From NCBI RefSeq assembly GCF_000968195.1, contig NZ_FO704550.1, forward strand, positions 1,364,001-1,428,000: a stretch of 64,000 nucleotides of DNA, written 5' to 3'. Made by a program: the position numbers and the translations under genes. The notes beneath the pieces were generated by a model. That model was not told the origin of the DNA. It made no database searches and saw nothing but the letters and a program-made list of their open reading frames with translations. This DNA comes from Xenorhabdus doucetiae. GTDB taxonomy: Bacteria; Pseudomonadota; Gammaproteobacteria; Enterobacterales; Enterobacteriaceae. Shown piece by piece: positions 16,419 through 25,156 of this stretch (position 1 is the first letter of the stretch; each line of letters begins with the position of its first letter).

Positions 16419-17435
16419 TTATTTTATTGGTTTGAAAACCAATCCTCCAAATGTATGTTTTAAAAAATAATTTAAATTGTTATTGGGCTTAACCCGTTCA
16501 CTAATTCCTACCCAAGTAAACATGTTTAAATTAACTATGTTATTTTCACTGTTTACATCATCTAAGTTTATTGTTTTTCCTTTTGAGCCTACTTTACCTT
16601 CCCATACAATCCAATGATTTTTAACTGAAGTATCGCCAGGGATTCCTTTTAGCATTCCAACAGATATTAAACTTACGACCCTATATCCTTTTTTTATATA
16701 GTCGTTTAAAGTTATTATGTCGGTGATATTGCTATGGGAAAGACTTATATTATCAAAAATTTTTTCATAACCTGCTTTTTCAAACCATTCGGTTAATTTA
16801 CCCCACATTGTAATACCAGCTATTTCATTATCAACTTTATCATAGCTGAAAATGATATTTTCAGAATCTCTTAAACTCGCTAATGTTATCCAGTCTAAAC
16901 CTGAAATTGTTGGTTCTCCATCATTATGAAAGGAACCGCTAGGATGACGACAACCCTCACCCGGCTTAATTTCTAATTGACCAATCTTAGTTCTACCGTA
17001 CTGCCATAATTCACGTGCAGCCTGTTCATAAACATCGGGTCTGTCCATCTGTAAGCAATAAAAAAATGCCGCAGGTCCACACAAACTCGCCCATCCTTGT
17101 TGGGGATAAGTTCTTTTAGACAACCTATCCTGAATTTGTGATTCAATTTTACGTTTTTCAAACGGATCGTATGGATGACCAATTGGATATTCTTTAGCAA
17201 TAAAAGGTCTTTCAGAAACAGTAATCTTTAGTTCAACGGTATTATCCCCATCGCTGACAGGTTTTGTTTCAATCGTACTTTCAAAATAACAGGCATTCTC
17301 CCATTTTTTATCCGAGCAAGCTTTGCCTGATACAAACTCACCAAGTGTATACATCTTTTTAAACGGGGCTTGCAATGCCTGAATTGTATTTGAACCATGC
17401 TTACGGTAAAGCATCATTTGCATAATATAAATCAC
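16419..17435 (-). CDS. Papain-like (C39/CGPAA-type) protein, N-terminus uncertain or missing
   Basis: From a GTG at 17435 there are 338 residues. GWASLCGPAAFFYCLQM near residues 114-130 looks like the cysteine nucleophile helix of a papain-like or C39-like protease. NHWIVWEGKV near 272 could supply the histidine. The frame continues upstream for 71 codons to a stop at 17649-17651 with no ATG, GTG or TTG, and those codons look protein-like (for example NLLYDLTIYRQDAKGNF). I infer that this is the 3' part of a longer gene cut at the ICE boundary. Function (effector or toxin protease) is unproven. Confidence 0.5.
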   Translation of the reverse strand: MIYIMQMMLYRKHGSNTIQALQAPFKKMYTLGEFVSGKACSDKKWENACYFESTIETKPVSDGDNTVELKITVSERPFIAKEYPIGHPYDPFEKRKIESQIQDRLSKRTYPQQGWASLCGPAAFFYCLQMDRPDVYEQAARELWQYGRTKIGQLEIKPGEGCRHPSGSFHNDGEPTISGLDWITLASLRDSENIIFSYDKVDNEIAGITMWGKLTEWFEKAGYEKIFDNISLSHSNITDIITLNDYIKKGYRVVSLISVGMLKGIPGDTSVKNHWIVWEGKVGSKGKTINLDDVNSENNIVNLNMFTWVGISERVKPNNNLNYFLKHTFGGLVFKPIK

Positions 17436-17623
17436 GGAAAGAGAGTCATCTGTTACCTGCGTGACATGCTGTTGTGTTGCATAATTACTCTGTAGTTTCT
17501 CCTGAAAAACATCGAGTAATATATGGAAATTACCTTTTGCATCCTGACGATAAATGGTTAAATCGTAAAGTAGGTTTTCCGCAGGAACATTGGATCCCCT
17601 CGTAAGTTGAAATAATGTTAATA

Positions 17624-17654
17624 AATTAAGTTTTCCTGTTTTGTGTACTTAATT
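17624..17654 (+). promoter_or_regulatory. Inverted repeat before parA, possible partition-gene operator
   Basis: AATTAAG (17624-17630) and CTTAATT (17648-17654) flank 17 bases, directly ahead of the parA start. ParA-type genes are often self-regulated from such sites. The same bases mark the left limit of the ICE block. Low certainty, because the DNA is AT-rich. Confidence 0.25.
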
Positions 17655-17669
17655 AACCGAGTATGCAAA

Positions 17670-18557
17670 ATGAGAATACTTCCTATTACTTCCCCCAAAG
17701 GGGGCGAAGGTAAATCGACCCATTCAGCCAATTTAGCCGGATTTCTTGCTGATGCCGGTTTACGCGTTCTCCTGATTGATGCTGATTATTCCCAACCCAC
17801 ATCCAGCTGTATTTTTACTCTGAGCCATGAAGCACCCGCAGGTCTGTATGAATTACTGATGCAGACCGCAGGTTTGAACCAACCCGATCAGATCATCTCC
17901 CGCTCGGCGATCAAAAACCTCGACATTATTATCTCCAATGATCCGGATGAACTCCTGCCGACAGCGATGCTGCACGCGCCCGATGGCCGTTTACGCCTGA
18001 AAAATATCTTGCAGCACCCTCTCTTTAGTCAGTACGACATCATTATTATCGACTCCAAGGGGGCAACCGGGATAATGACCGAGCTGGTTGTGCTGAGTGC
18101 CACGCACAGTGTGCTGGGGATAATCAAACCGATCCTGCCTGATGTGCGTGAATTCCTGCGCGGCACGCTGCGGATGTTGACCCGCCTTCAGTCCTTTGAA
18201 AATTATGGCATCCGGTTGCCCTCTATTCAGATACTGGCAAACGGCATTGAAGCTACCAATCTGGATCGGGATACGCTTAATGAGCTGGCTGATATTATTG
18301 AACAGCAACGCTACGATACGTCGGCGTTAGGCGGCAGGCGTGTTTATCAGCTGTTGCAAACCCGCATTGACCTGCTGGATATCTACAAACTGGGACACGT
18401 TCGTGCCCAGCCCGTGCATCGTCTTGAATATAAAACCAACCGAAAAAGCCCGGCTGCCGCGCAAACCATGCACAGTCTGGCCTGTGAACTGTTCCCCGAA
18501 TGGACAGCGAAGTTTGATGCCGTATTGGCTAAACAACCGACGGGGGATGCGCAATGA
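17670..18557 (+). CDS. parA: ParA-family ATPase of the ICE
   Basis: A 295-residue partition ATPase with a deviant Walker A, TSPKGGEGKSTHSANLAGF, near residues 7-25, followed by RVLLIDADYSQPTSS and YDIIIIDSKGATG (Walker B). It would segregate or stabilise the excised element together with ParB. The start at 17670 gives MRILPIT right before the ATP loop; an ATG in a different context upstream at 17643 would add nine residues without a better ribosome site. First gene of the ICE block, and its stop overlaps the next start (ATGA). Confidence 0.88.
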   Translation: MRILPITSPKGGEGKSTHSANLAGFLADAGLRVLLIDADYSQPTSSCIFTLSHEAPAGLYELLMQTAGLNQPDQIISRSAIKNLDIIISNDPDELLPTAMLHAPDGRLRLKNILQHPLFSQYDIIIIDSKGATGIMTELVVLSATHSVLGIIKPILPDVREFLRGTLRMLTRLQSFENYGIRLPSIQILANGIEATNLDRDTLNELADIIEQQRYDTSALGGRRVYQLLQTRIDLLDIYKLGHVRAQPVHRLEYKTNRKSPAAAQTMHSLACELFPEWTAKFDAVLAKQPTGDAQ

Positions 18558-18952
18558 ATGTTATCTGGCGTGCCGTCTGTTTTTGTTATGACAACATGGT
18601 ACTACCGTTCACGGAGATCCAGGATGAGTGGGTCGTGTTTGTTGATGCGCCGGATCGTAAAGCGGCACTGGCAAAATATCAGGCTTTGTTGCCGGTTATC
18701 TGGGATGTTTCTCCTGATAACGTAGAGCATTTCAGTCCCCTCAATGAAGCGGAATTGCGCGGTCGGGCACTGCGCCCCGATGCCCCGCATGATTTAGCCT
18801 TACTGGAATGTAGCCGGTATGCGGGAAAACCCCGGTATTTAACCGCAAACGACGTCCTGTTCTGGGTCTCTTCGCCCCGTCTGCAACAGCGGTTAGTCAA
18901 TGCACTGAATAGGGTCAGCAAGGAGGTCACTGATGGATATTATGGCGCATGA
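18554..18952 (+). CDS. Conserved ICE protein of unknown function
   Basis: A 132-residue soluble protein with no motif I recognise. It contains DEWVVFVDAPDRKAALAKYQ and ends near VSKEVTDGYYGA. It overlaps parA by four bases (ATGA) and dnaB by 20 bases. It is therefore co-translated with both and probably belongs to the replication/partition module. Similar small genes sit at this position in SPI-7/PFGI-1-class elements. Confidence 0.6.
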   Translation: MNVIWRAVCFCYDNMVLPFTEIQDEWVVFVDAPDRKAALAKYQALLPVIWDVSPDNVEHFSPLNEAELRGRALRPDAPHDLALLECSRYAGKPRYLTANDVLFWVSSPRLQQRLVNALNRVSKEVTDGYYGA

Positions 18953-20312
18953 TTATCTACAGGCCATCAGTGACGTGGCTCCAAGTTACGCTTATGCCGA
19001 AGCGGGCGTTATTGGCGGGCTGGTGCTGGAGAATGATCGCTGGGATGACATTGTTCAGTTACTGGCACCAGAAGATTTTTTCTTTCCGGCACACCGGATA
19101 ATGTATCAGGCCATCGCGGAACTGAGTGAAAAAAACTGCCCGTTCGATCTGATAACCCTGACCGATATGCTGACCCAACAGGGAAAAATCGACAATGTAG
19201 GGGGTTTTGCCTACGTGGCGGAAGTGTGTAAAAACACCCCCAGTGCGGCCAATATTGAGGGATATGCTCGTATTGCGGTAGAAAAAAGCCGCTTACGTCA
19301 GTTATTGATACTGTGTAATTCCCTTAGCGCGGAAGTCTTTCAGCCGAATATCCGTTCAGAAACCCTGATTGAACAAGCTGAAAGCCAGCTGTTTAATCTG
19401 GCGGAAAAAGGAGCCATTCGGCAGCATCAGGCCATGACCCTGCTGCAAGGGGCGGATGCCCTGATTTCCCATCTGGAGCGAATACAGGGCAGCAACGGGA
19501 TTACCGGTACGCCAACGGGATTTCAGATTCTCGATGAAAAAACCTGTGGCTTGCAACCCGGTGATTTGATTTTGCTGGCCGCCCGTCCTTCGATGGGCAA
19601 GACCGCGCTGGCACTGGCATTCTGTCTCGGTGCACTGCGCCATCGTGACGATGCGGTGGTGCAGATTTTCAGTCTGGAAATGCCAACCTCACAACTGATG
19701 CTGCGTCTGTCTGCGATGGAAGGCGGGGTTGCTTTAACGGCCCTGCGCAGCGGGATATTGGATGATGAACAGTGGGGACGGATAAGCCAGAGTCTGGATC
19801 AGTTTGCCCGGTGGGATCAGCGGCTGATAATTGATGATTGCAGTTACCAGACCCCCGCGCTATTGCGTGCCCGCGCGCGCCGTTACACCCGTCAATACGG
19901 TCAGCCCGCCCTGATTATGGTGGACTATCTCCAGTTGATGTGTGCGCCCGGACAGGAAAACCGCACACAGGAAATTGCCGAAATCTCCCGCAGCCTGAAA
20001 GCCCTGGGCAAAGAGCTGAATTGTCCGGTACTGGCGCTGTCCCAGCTTAACCGCCAGGTCGAAAACCGATCCGACAAACGCCCCAATAACGGGGACTTGC
20101 GCGATTCCGGGTCACTGGAGCAGGATGCTGATTTGATCCTGCATCTTTACCGCGACGAGGTCTATCACGCTGATACCCCGGACAGCGGTATCGCTGAAAT
20201 CATTATCGGTAAACAGCGTCAGGGCCCGACGGGGACGGTGCGGGTGCGTTTTGACGGTCAATATACCCGTTTTTCGGACTTATCAGCAGACACCTATGGC
20301 TACGGGAGTTAA
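18933..20312 (+). CDS. dnaB: DnaB-type replicative helicase of the ICE
   Basis: A 459-residue DnaB homologue. The N-terminal domain starts near AGVIGGLVLENDRWDDIV, with DFFFPAHRIMYQAI. The RecA-like motor has Walker A ARPSMGKTALAL near residue 215, Walker B LIMVDYLQLM near 328, and SLKALGKELNCPVLALSQLN. It unwinds DNA at the element's origin or at the host fork during plasmid-like replication. AGGAGGT lies five bases before the ATG. The chromosomal dnaB is not this copy, because it sits within ICE genes. Confidence 0.9.
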   Translation: MDIMAHDYLQAISDVAPSYAYAEAGVIGGLVLENDRWDDIVQLLAPEDFFFPAHRIMYQAIAELSEKNCPFDLITLTDMLTQQGKIDNVGGFAYVAEVCKNTPSAANIEGYARIAVEKSRLRQLLILCNSLSAEVFQPNIRSETLIEQAESQLFNLAEKGAIRQHQAMTLLQGADALISHLERIQGSNGITGTPTGFQILDEKTCGLQPGDLILLAARPSMGKTALALAFCLGALRHRDDAVVQIFSLEMPTSQLMLRLSAMEGGVALTALRSGILDDEQWGRISQSLDQFARWDQRLIIDDCSYQTPALLRARARRYTRQYGQPALIMVDYLQLMCAPGQENRTQEIAEISRSLKALGKELNCPVLALSQLNRQVENRSDKRPNNGDLRDSGSLEQDADLILHLYRDEVYHADTPDSGIAEIIIGKQRQGPTGTVRVRFDGQYTRFSDLSADTYGYGS

Positions 20313-20315
20313 GTG

Positions 20316-21899
20316 ATGGCACGGCAAAATCTCAACTTAGGCAATGCCCTGTTACAACCAGGTCGGCAGGCGACGGCCACCATCAATGACAGCCCGCCGA
20401 TGGCAGAAATGCCGATGGTACTGACGTTGGATCAACTGCGCCCCAACCCGGATAACCCCCGCACCGGACGTAACCCGCGCTATGACGATATCAAGGCCTC
20501 AATAAAAGCCCGCGGTCTGGATACGGTGCCGAAAGTGACCCGTGACCCACAAGGCGAGGAAGCCTATATCTTCAGCGATGGCGGTAATACCCGCTACCAA
20601 ATTCTGTCTGAACTGTGGCAGGAAACGGGCGAAGAGCGTTTTTTCCGTATTCACTGCCTGTTTAAACCGTGGCCGGGCAGGTTGCAGTGTGTTATCGGGC
20701 ATCTGGCCGAAAATGAGCTGCGGGGTGAGCTCAGCTTTATTGAAAAAGCGCTGGGCGTGCATAAAACCAGAGGCATTTTTGAGGAGCAGCAGCAAAAGAA
20801 AATTTCTTTGAGGGAATTCGCTGCATTGTTAAGTCAGGCAGGATTTCCGGTCAGCGCCAGCCATATCAGTCGCATGGAAGATACCGTGCAGTATCTGTAC
20901 CCGTGGATACCCAACCTGTTGGAATCCGGGTTAGGTGGCCCACAAATCCGGCCTTTATTGGCATTACGGGCTGATGCTAACACCGTGTGGCAACAACATC
21001 GCATCAGTCTAAACCCGGAACCCATACATTCATTTGATGAGGTGTTTGGTCTCTGTTGTCAAAAATTTGATGCGCCGGAATCCTGGTCATTGGAGATGTT
21101 CCGGGATGAACTGATTGGGGATTTATTGCAGGCCTTACCCCATCCGCTGCTGAATTACGACCGCTGGATGCTGGAACTCGATCCGAAGGAAAGTAACCGC
21201 AGGCAGCTCTTTGGTGAGCAGGCTACCGCAGTGGAATATACACCGGAACCAGAGGGATCTGAGGCGGAGAAGGCGGAGCCGATTCGAGTGCAAAACAGGG
21301 AATCGAAGCTGCGCCGGATGTCTCAGCCTGCAACGGAGGCGGTACAGGTGCCTGAGACCGCTATTTCATTATCTGATGAGGAACAAACGCCTGCCGCGTT
21401 TTCCAGCAAAAATCCGGTGATCCCGCCTTATCAGCCGGATAACCCGCCTGAACCTGGGCAGTCTGTCCCTGAGGCAGAGTGCCTGCCTTTTGCTCAAACC
21501 GGTCTGGAACCGGTCAGTTCGGTCTGGGAAATTTCCCCGATGCAGGACGATATCGAGCACCTGCAAGGCATGGCGTTTCGGCTGGCCTTTGAACTGGCGG
21601 AGGCCACGGGTTGTGAAAACGATGTGGTCTCTGCCCCGGATGAATTATCAGCAGGATACCGGCTGACTGAACCCCAACATGCCCAACCTTTTGCGCTGTT
21701 GCTGCTGTCCCTGACCAGCGAAATTCCACCGGAAACCTGTCCCCTGACGCTGACCGACATTCTGCTTGGCAGCGCCGTGCAGGGGGAAACACCCTTACTG
21801 GATGATATTCAGACGGTGAAATTCCTACGTTTGATACGCCTTATCCGCCGCCTGCGCGAGCTTCAGCGCCGGATGACTCCGGAGAATGCGATGACCTGA
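20316..21899 (+). CDS. parB: ParB-family partition protein of the ICE
   Basis: This 527-residue protein has an N-terminal ParB/Spo0J nuclease-like domain (LTLDQLRPNPDNPRTGRNPR near residue 35 and IFSDGGNTRYQIL near 85). A helix-turn-helix region (LREFAALLSQAGFPVSASHIS near 165) and a long acidic/polar C-terminal half follow. ParB proteins bind centromere-like sites and work with ParA. The ATG at 20316 has GGGAG upstream; a GTG at 20313 is an alternative. It is adjacent to dnaB (three bases). Confidence 0.85.
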   Translation: MARQNLNLGNALLQPGRQATATINDSPPMAEMPMVLTLDQLRPNPDNPRTGRNPRYDDIKASIKARGLDTVPKVTRDPQGEEAYIFSDGGNTRYQILSELWQETGEERFFRIHCLFKPWPGRLQCVIGHLAENELRGELSFIEKALGVHKTRGIFEEQQQKKISLREFAALLSQAGFPVSASHISRMEDTVQYLYPWIPNLLESGLGGPQIRPLLALRADANTVWQQHRISLNPEPIHSFDEVFGLCCQKFDAPESWSLEMFRDELIGDLLQALPHPLLNYDRWMLELDPKESNRRQLFGEQATAVEYTPEPEGSEAEKAEPIRVQNRESKLRRMSQPATEAVQVPETAISLSDEEQTPAAFSSKNPVIPPYQPDNPPEPGQSVPEAECLPFAQTGLEPVSSVWEISPMQDDIEHLQGMAFRLAFELAEATGCENDVVSAPDELSAGYRLTEPQHAQPFALLLLSLTSEIPPETCPLTLTDILLGSAVQGETPLLDDIQTVKFLRLIRLIRRLRELQRRMTPENAMT

Positions 21900-21980
21900 T
21901 AACAGCGCGGGTTGAGGCGGTCCGTTTTTCCAATTTGTTCACATCATATTGATTGGCCTGATATTGGGAGGAAGCAGTGT

Positions 21981-22559
21981 ATGAATCATTTATCGCAAGC
22001 GACCAACAGCCTGCTGATGCAGCTGGTGATGGATTTGAAGAACGGCTATATCCGCCGTTGTGAATCGCTGGGGCTGGCACCTTCGGAAATGCAGATGTTG
22101 CAGAATCTGACCCTGGAGGATTTGCACTACTTAGGCAACAGCCCGGTGTCAGTACTGACCGTGCATATTCATCACAGCAACCTCGCCCGCATATTGCATC
22201 AGGCGCGTCTTGAGCAGCAGCGGACACAGCGCATTGACCGGGCGCTGGGGCTGGGCGGCTCAATTGAAATGATGCGGTATTTTTTCGGCTTATCCAGTCT
22301 GGAAATTGCCGCCCGCCGGCGTATTGCGGGCATTGAAGTGCGGGCGGGCCGGGGGCTGGTACTGACGGAAGCCGAAAACCGTGATTTATGGCAGCGCTGG
22401 CAGGCAGCAGCGGTTGCTGACGCAGACAGCGCGGCAGGGCTGGATATCATGATGGATGTGGCGGAACAGAATGACATATCCTTAACCTCAGTCTGGAATG
22501 CAGTGAAAGAGTGGCAGCAATCCGCGTCACCGGGAATCGAACCCGCTACAACGAAATAG
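21981..22559 (+). CDS. DUF2857-family ICE protein, possible regulator
   Basis: A 192-residue protein matching the DUF2857 family found in SPI-7-like elements. It has a helix-turn-helix-like region (FFGLSSLEIAARRRIAGIE near residue 100) and a conserved ATNSLLMQLVMDLKNGYI N-terminus. Its family is thought to include ICE regulators, but its function is not established. The start at 21981 follows GGGAGGAAGC; an upstream frame to 21912 lacks a ribosome site. It lies 81 bases after parB. Confidence 0.65.
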   Translation: MNHLSQATNSLLMQLVMDLKNGYIRRCESLGLAPSEMQMLQNLTLEDLHYLGNSPVSVLTVHIHHSNLARILHQARLEQQRTQRIDRALGLGGSIEMMRYFFGLSSLEIAARRRIAGIEVRAGRGLVLTEAENRDLWQRWQAAAVADADSAAGLDIMMDVAEQNDISLTSVWNAVKEWQQSASPGIEPATTK

Positions 22560-22586
22560 CGGCATGGCAGGGAGAGGAAGGAAACA

Positions 22587-22844
22587 ATGTCAGGAAAACT
22601 CAGGGAAATTATGCCCGGCCTGCATGTACCGCTGACAGCCCCGCTGTCATTTTGCCGTAAGGCGCAACAGCAGGTGCGGCGGTATCAACGGGGCGAGCGT
22701 AATTACGTCAGGCTGAAAGAAAAAGGCACGGGGTACTTGAAAATTAATGTGGGGCTGTTCTGGCGGCTGTTAAGCCGCAATGGCGGAAAATCCTGGGAAC
22801 TGATGCACCATGAACGTTACAACAATGAAATCCGCAAATCATAA
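22587..22844 (+). CDS. Small ICE protein of unknown function
   Basis: An 85-residue basic protein with SFCRKAQQQVRRYQRGERNY and WRLLSRNGGKSWELMHHERYN. AGAGGAAGGA lies six bases before the ATG. It sits 27 bases after the DUF2857 gene in the same direction, in the ICE replication module. I do not recognise a domain; the ParE/HigB-like feel of the sequence is only an impression. Confidence 0.55.
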   Translation: MSGKLREIMPGLHVPLTAPLSFCRKAQQQVRRYQRGERNYVRLKEKGTGYLKINVGLFWRLLSRNGGKSWELMHHERYNNEIRKS

Positions 22845-22946
22845 ACGCTGAAGTGTTGTCATTCTGCATCCGGTTAAGGCATGGATACCGGGTGCAGCCC
22901 TGAGAATATTTTTTGAAGACTTAAACCTTGGAGATAAGGGAAACTC

Positions 22947-24188
22947 ATGGATCTGCCCGCAGACAGTCTAATCGCTCATACCATTGCCAAAATGAAAACC
23001 CGTCTGGAAACGCGTGCAGACGGAGATGTTTCACAACTTCGCAGTGGCCTGCTGTTTATGGGGAATATTCAGGATGCGTATCCCCGGCGTTTATTGCTGG
23101 ATGAGCGTTTATCTCCGCTGGATAAAACGGGCTGGATGATGATCCGCCTGTACGCGCAACAGAATGAAGGGGCGGTTTTCCCCAGTTATGACGAATTGCA
23201 GGTGCTGCTGGCCTCGCCCTATAAAGGCAAGGCGTCCCGTGAAACGGTCAGTCGGGTGTTATTGATGTTGCGAATAACCGGCTGGCTGAGTTTATGCAAG
23301 CGCATTCGTGATGAGAACGGGCGGGTCAGGGGCAATATCTACGCCCAGCACGATGAACCGCTGACCTGCCGCGATGCGGAAACCTTCGATCCCGGCTGGC
23401 TGGATACGGTGGCCGAAGCGTGTCGCAGTAAAAACAGAACTGTCAGCCAGACCGCCTGGGAGGTGTTGACAGAAATTAAAGCCGACCCACTGATGCGTCA
23501 TCGTCACAGCCATATCCGTTTACTGGAAGATCGTCTGGGGGTAGCGCAAACACCGCAGCAGGCAGTGATGCGACAGACGATAACAGCGTCATCCCCACAG
23601 CCGGCGATGCAAACCGAACCCGGCAGGAAAATACCGGATTCGGAAACCGAACTGAGTCGCCGAAAGTCGCAGCCTGAACTGAATTCGGAATCCGAACTCA
23701 GTCTAAAATCAACGAGTTATCGACAAACCACTAAATCGAACTGTAACGTACGTTCTTCCACACAGGGTGTGAATAAAAAAACGTACGTAGATCAGCAAGC
23801 TGGCATTTCTCTGCCTGAAGGGCTTTGCAGGCAACTGGATGCCGATGATGTTCAAATGCTGAATAACCAGCTGCAAGCCTTACCCGTAGAGCAGGGGCAG
23901 GCGGTATTGGGGAGTCTGGATAACGCCTTGCAGACAGGCAAAATCGGCAATCCGGTGGGCTGGTTGTTGACCGTGATGAAACGGGCACGGGAAGGCAAAT
24001 TATTTGTTCAGCCGGGACAGGGTGAATCTGCCGCTGTGGCTGCTGAACCAGTCAGGTGGCAGATTGGGCCTGAACAGGTTATTCCGCGTCCGGTACGTCC
24101 CTCTTCTCAGGTGCATGTCCGCAGTGTGGTGAATGATATTCGCCAGCGGCTGAATCTGGCGAAATACCATCGGGACAACATTGAATGA
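22947..24188 (+). CDS. STY4528-family ICE replication protein
   Basis: A 413-residue protein with the STY4528 N-terminal half (DRLLLDERLSPLDKTGWMMI-like region at residues 50-70 and ASPYKGKASRETVSRVLLML near 90). This resembles a winged-helix replication initiator. It is followed by a variable linker and a C-terminal helical domain (ADDVQMLNNQLQALPVEQGQ near 300). The family is named from Salmonella SPI-7. The protein ends with GESAAVAAEP, whose DNA is repeated in degenerate form at 24429-24540. It follows a 102-base gap. Confidence 0.7.
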   Translation: MDLPADSLIAHTIAKMKTRLETRADGDVSQLRSGLLFMGNIQDAYPRRLLLDERLSPLDKTGWMMIRLYAQQNEGAVFPSYDELQVLLASPYKGKASRETVSRVLLMLRITGWLSLCKRIRDENGRVRGNIYAQHDEPLTCRDAETFDPGWLDTVAEACRSKNRTVSQTAWEVLTEIKADPLMRHRHSHIRLLEDRLGVAQTPQQAVMRQTITASSPQPAMQTEPGRKIPDSETELSRRKSQPELNSESELSLKSTSYRQTTKSNCNVRSSTQGVNKKTYVDQQAGISLPEGLCRQLDADDVQMLNNQLQALPVEQGQAVLGSLDNALQTGKIGNPVGWLLTVMKRAREGKLFVQPGQGESAAVAAEPVRWQIGPEQVIPRPVRPSSQVHVRSVVNDIRQRLNLAKYHRDNIE

Positions 24189-24199
24189 AAATTGTACGG

Positions 24200-24216
24200 T
24201 GTTGGCAGTGCCAACA
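24200..24216. repeat. Palindromic site TGTTGGCAGTGCCAACA, copy 1
   Basis: A perfect 8-bp inverted repeat around a single G, 12 bases after the STY4528 gene. The same site with a C at its centre occurs again at 24273-24289, exactly 73 bases later. Its symmetry and duplication suggest a dimeric protein-binding site rather than a terminator. Confidence 0.65.
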
Positions 24217-24268
24217 GCGTTTGAAATTTGTACAGTCTCTGGCGGCGTCGATTGTGGATAAAAATTAA

Positions 24269-24293
24269 GCACTGTTGGCACTGCCAACAGTGC
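24269..24293. repeat. Palindromic site, copy 2, extended to 12-bp arms
   Basis: GCACTGTTGGCA (24269-24280) and TGCCAACAGTGC (24282-24293) are perfectly complementary around one C. The core is the same 17-base palindrome as at 24200-24216. A run of A follows and an AT-rich stretch precedes it, so it could also end reverse-strand transcripts. No reverse gene lies nearby to need that. Confidence 0.6.
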
Positions 24294-24428
24294 CTAAAAA
24301 ATCATCTCTTTTGACAATCAATAAAAATGATCAATTTTCCTCCTTTTCTATAACTGATTATCCTTGGGGCCGGGAACCCCTTGGCCCGGATGGCCCCCCA
24401 GACCTTTCCGGGCCAAACGGGAGTCTTT

Positions 24429-24540
24429 GTTCAGCGGGATTGGGTGAATCTGCCGCTGCGGCTGCTGAGCCGCGCAGGCGAGCAGATTGGGTCTGAACAG
24501 GCGATTGCGCGGCCGGCTCGCCCCCTTCTCCGGCGCATGG
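24429..24540 (+). repeat. Degenerate partial copy of the STY4528 gene 3' end
   Basis: The bases resemble 24003-24110 within the STY4528 gene, starting TTTGTTCAGC and continuing GGTGAATCTGCCGCTG, GGCTGCTGA, CAGATTGGG and CTGAACAGG. The later copy is shifted out of the original frame and codes for nothing obvious. It probably records an old duplication or recombination in this ICE. The rest of the 409-base gap (24189-24597) holds the twin palindromes and a GC-rich patch. Confidence 0.6.
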
Positions 24541-24597
24541 GCGGGGCGCGGAGAGTGAGAGTCCGGCCCGGCTGAATCGTGGTGAAAGACCCTCGGT

Positions 24598-25155
24598 ATG
24601 CCACAGGTGATCAAACGCGCCGGTAACATCAGTATCGATTCGGCCGCTGATAACCCTTATGCCGATGCCTGGCTGGTCAAACTGGAGCAGGCACTGGATG
24701 TTGCTTCCGAAAACCTTCAGCAGGGTATTGCCAGCTTGCAGGAAATTTTGACACTAGCTGAACATATCACCTTATCCCCGGTTTCTTCCGTTGAACCGTT
24801 GAATATCGATGTCTACAGCTATTCCCCTCTGGGCTATCGCTGTGTCTGGTTGCTGGTCGGTTTCGACCAACTGGCGATGAAAACCTTTCAGGCCTTTCAT
24901 TACGGATTGATTTCACGCTCAGAGCGTGATGCGTCATTGCACAATGGCAGCCATGCCATCCGCCGGATTTACGGCATTGTGCGCTCTTACCGTTCACTGC
25001 CCGTTACCCGCCGTGATATTGAGGCAAAAACCCCGGCAGGCCTTGAGGCGATTAAACGGCTGGGAGAACTCCGCCCCGATATTCTGTCGGGTCAGTTGCG
25101 TTCGGCGTTCTCTCCACCGTTGCGTCCGGTTAAACAGGATGAAAGGAGGGAATGA
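24598..25155 (+). CDS. PFL_4669 (TIGR03761) family ICE protein, apparently shortened at the N-terminus
   Basis: These 185 residues match the central and C-terminal parts of the PFL_4669 family: SADNPYADAWLVKLEQ-like sequence near residue 17, YSPLGYRCVWLLVGFDQLAM near 76 and SHAIRRIYGIVRSYRSLPVTRRDIE near 120. As I recall the family, about 60 N-terminal residues normally precede this. Here the frame is closed just upstream by a stop at 24583-24585, and the upstream DNA is the degenerate repeat. The protein may therefore be a truncated or rebuilt version. It ends one base before topB. Confidence 0.65.
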   Translation: MPQVIKRAGNISIDSAADNPYADAWLVKLEQALDVASENLQQGIASLQEILTLAEHITLSPVSSVEPLNIDVYSYSPLGYRCVWLLVGFDQLAMKTFQAFHYGLISRSERDASLHNGSHAIRRIYGIVRSYRSLPVTRRDIEAKTPAGLEAIKRLGELRPDILSGQLRSAFSPPLRPVKQDERRE

Positions 25156-25156
25156 G

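Noticed and set aside
17436..17669. A tRNA attachment site for the ICE at its left end
   Set aside because: No tRNA or tRNA 3' end repeat is seen near 17650, and no matching repeat near 36500. The tRNA-Lys cluster is 13 kb away.
23731..23790. Repeated ACGTACGT-like palindrome inside the STY4528 gene
   Set aside because: Lies within coding sequence and is a short chance repeat (AACGTACGT twice), not an evident site.
24926..25156. A longer N-terminus for topoisomerase III
   Set aside because: The extra 77 codons overlap the upstream ICE gene in another frame; the conserved N-terminus MPLYLCEKPSQAKDIA and AGGAGGG ribosome site fix the start at 25157.
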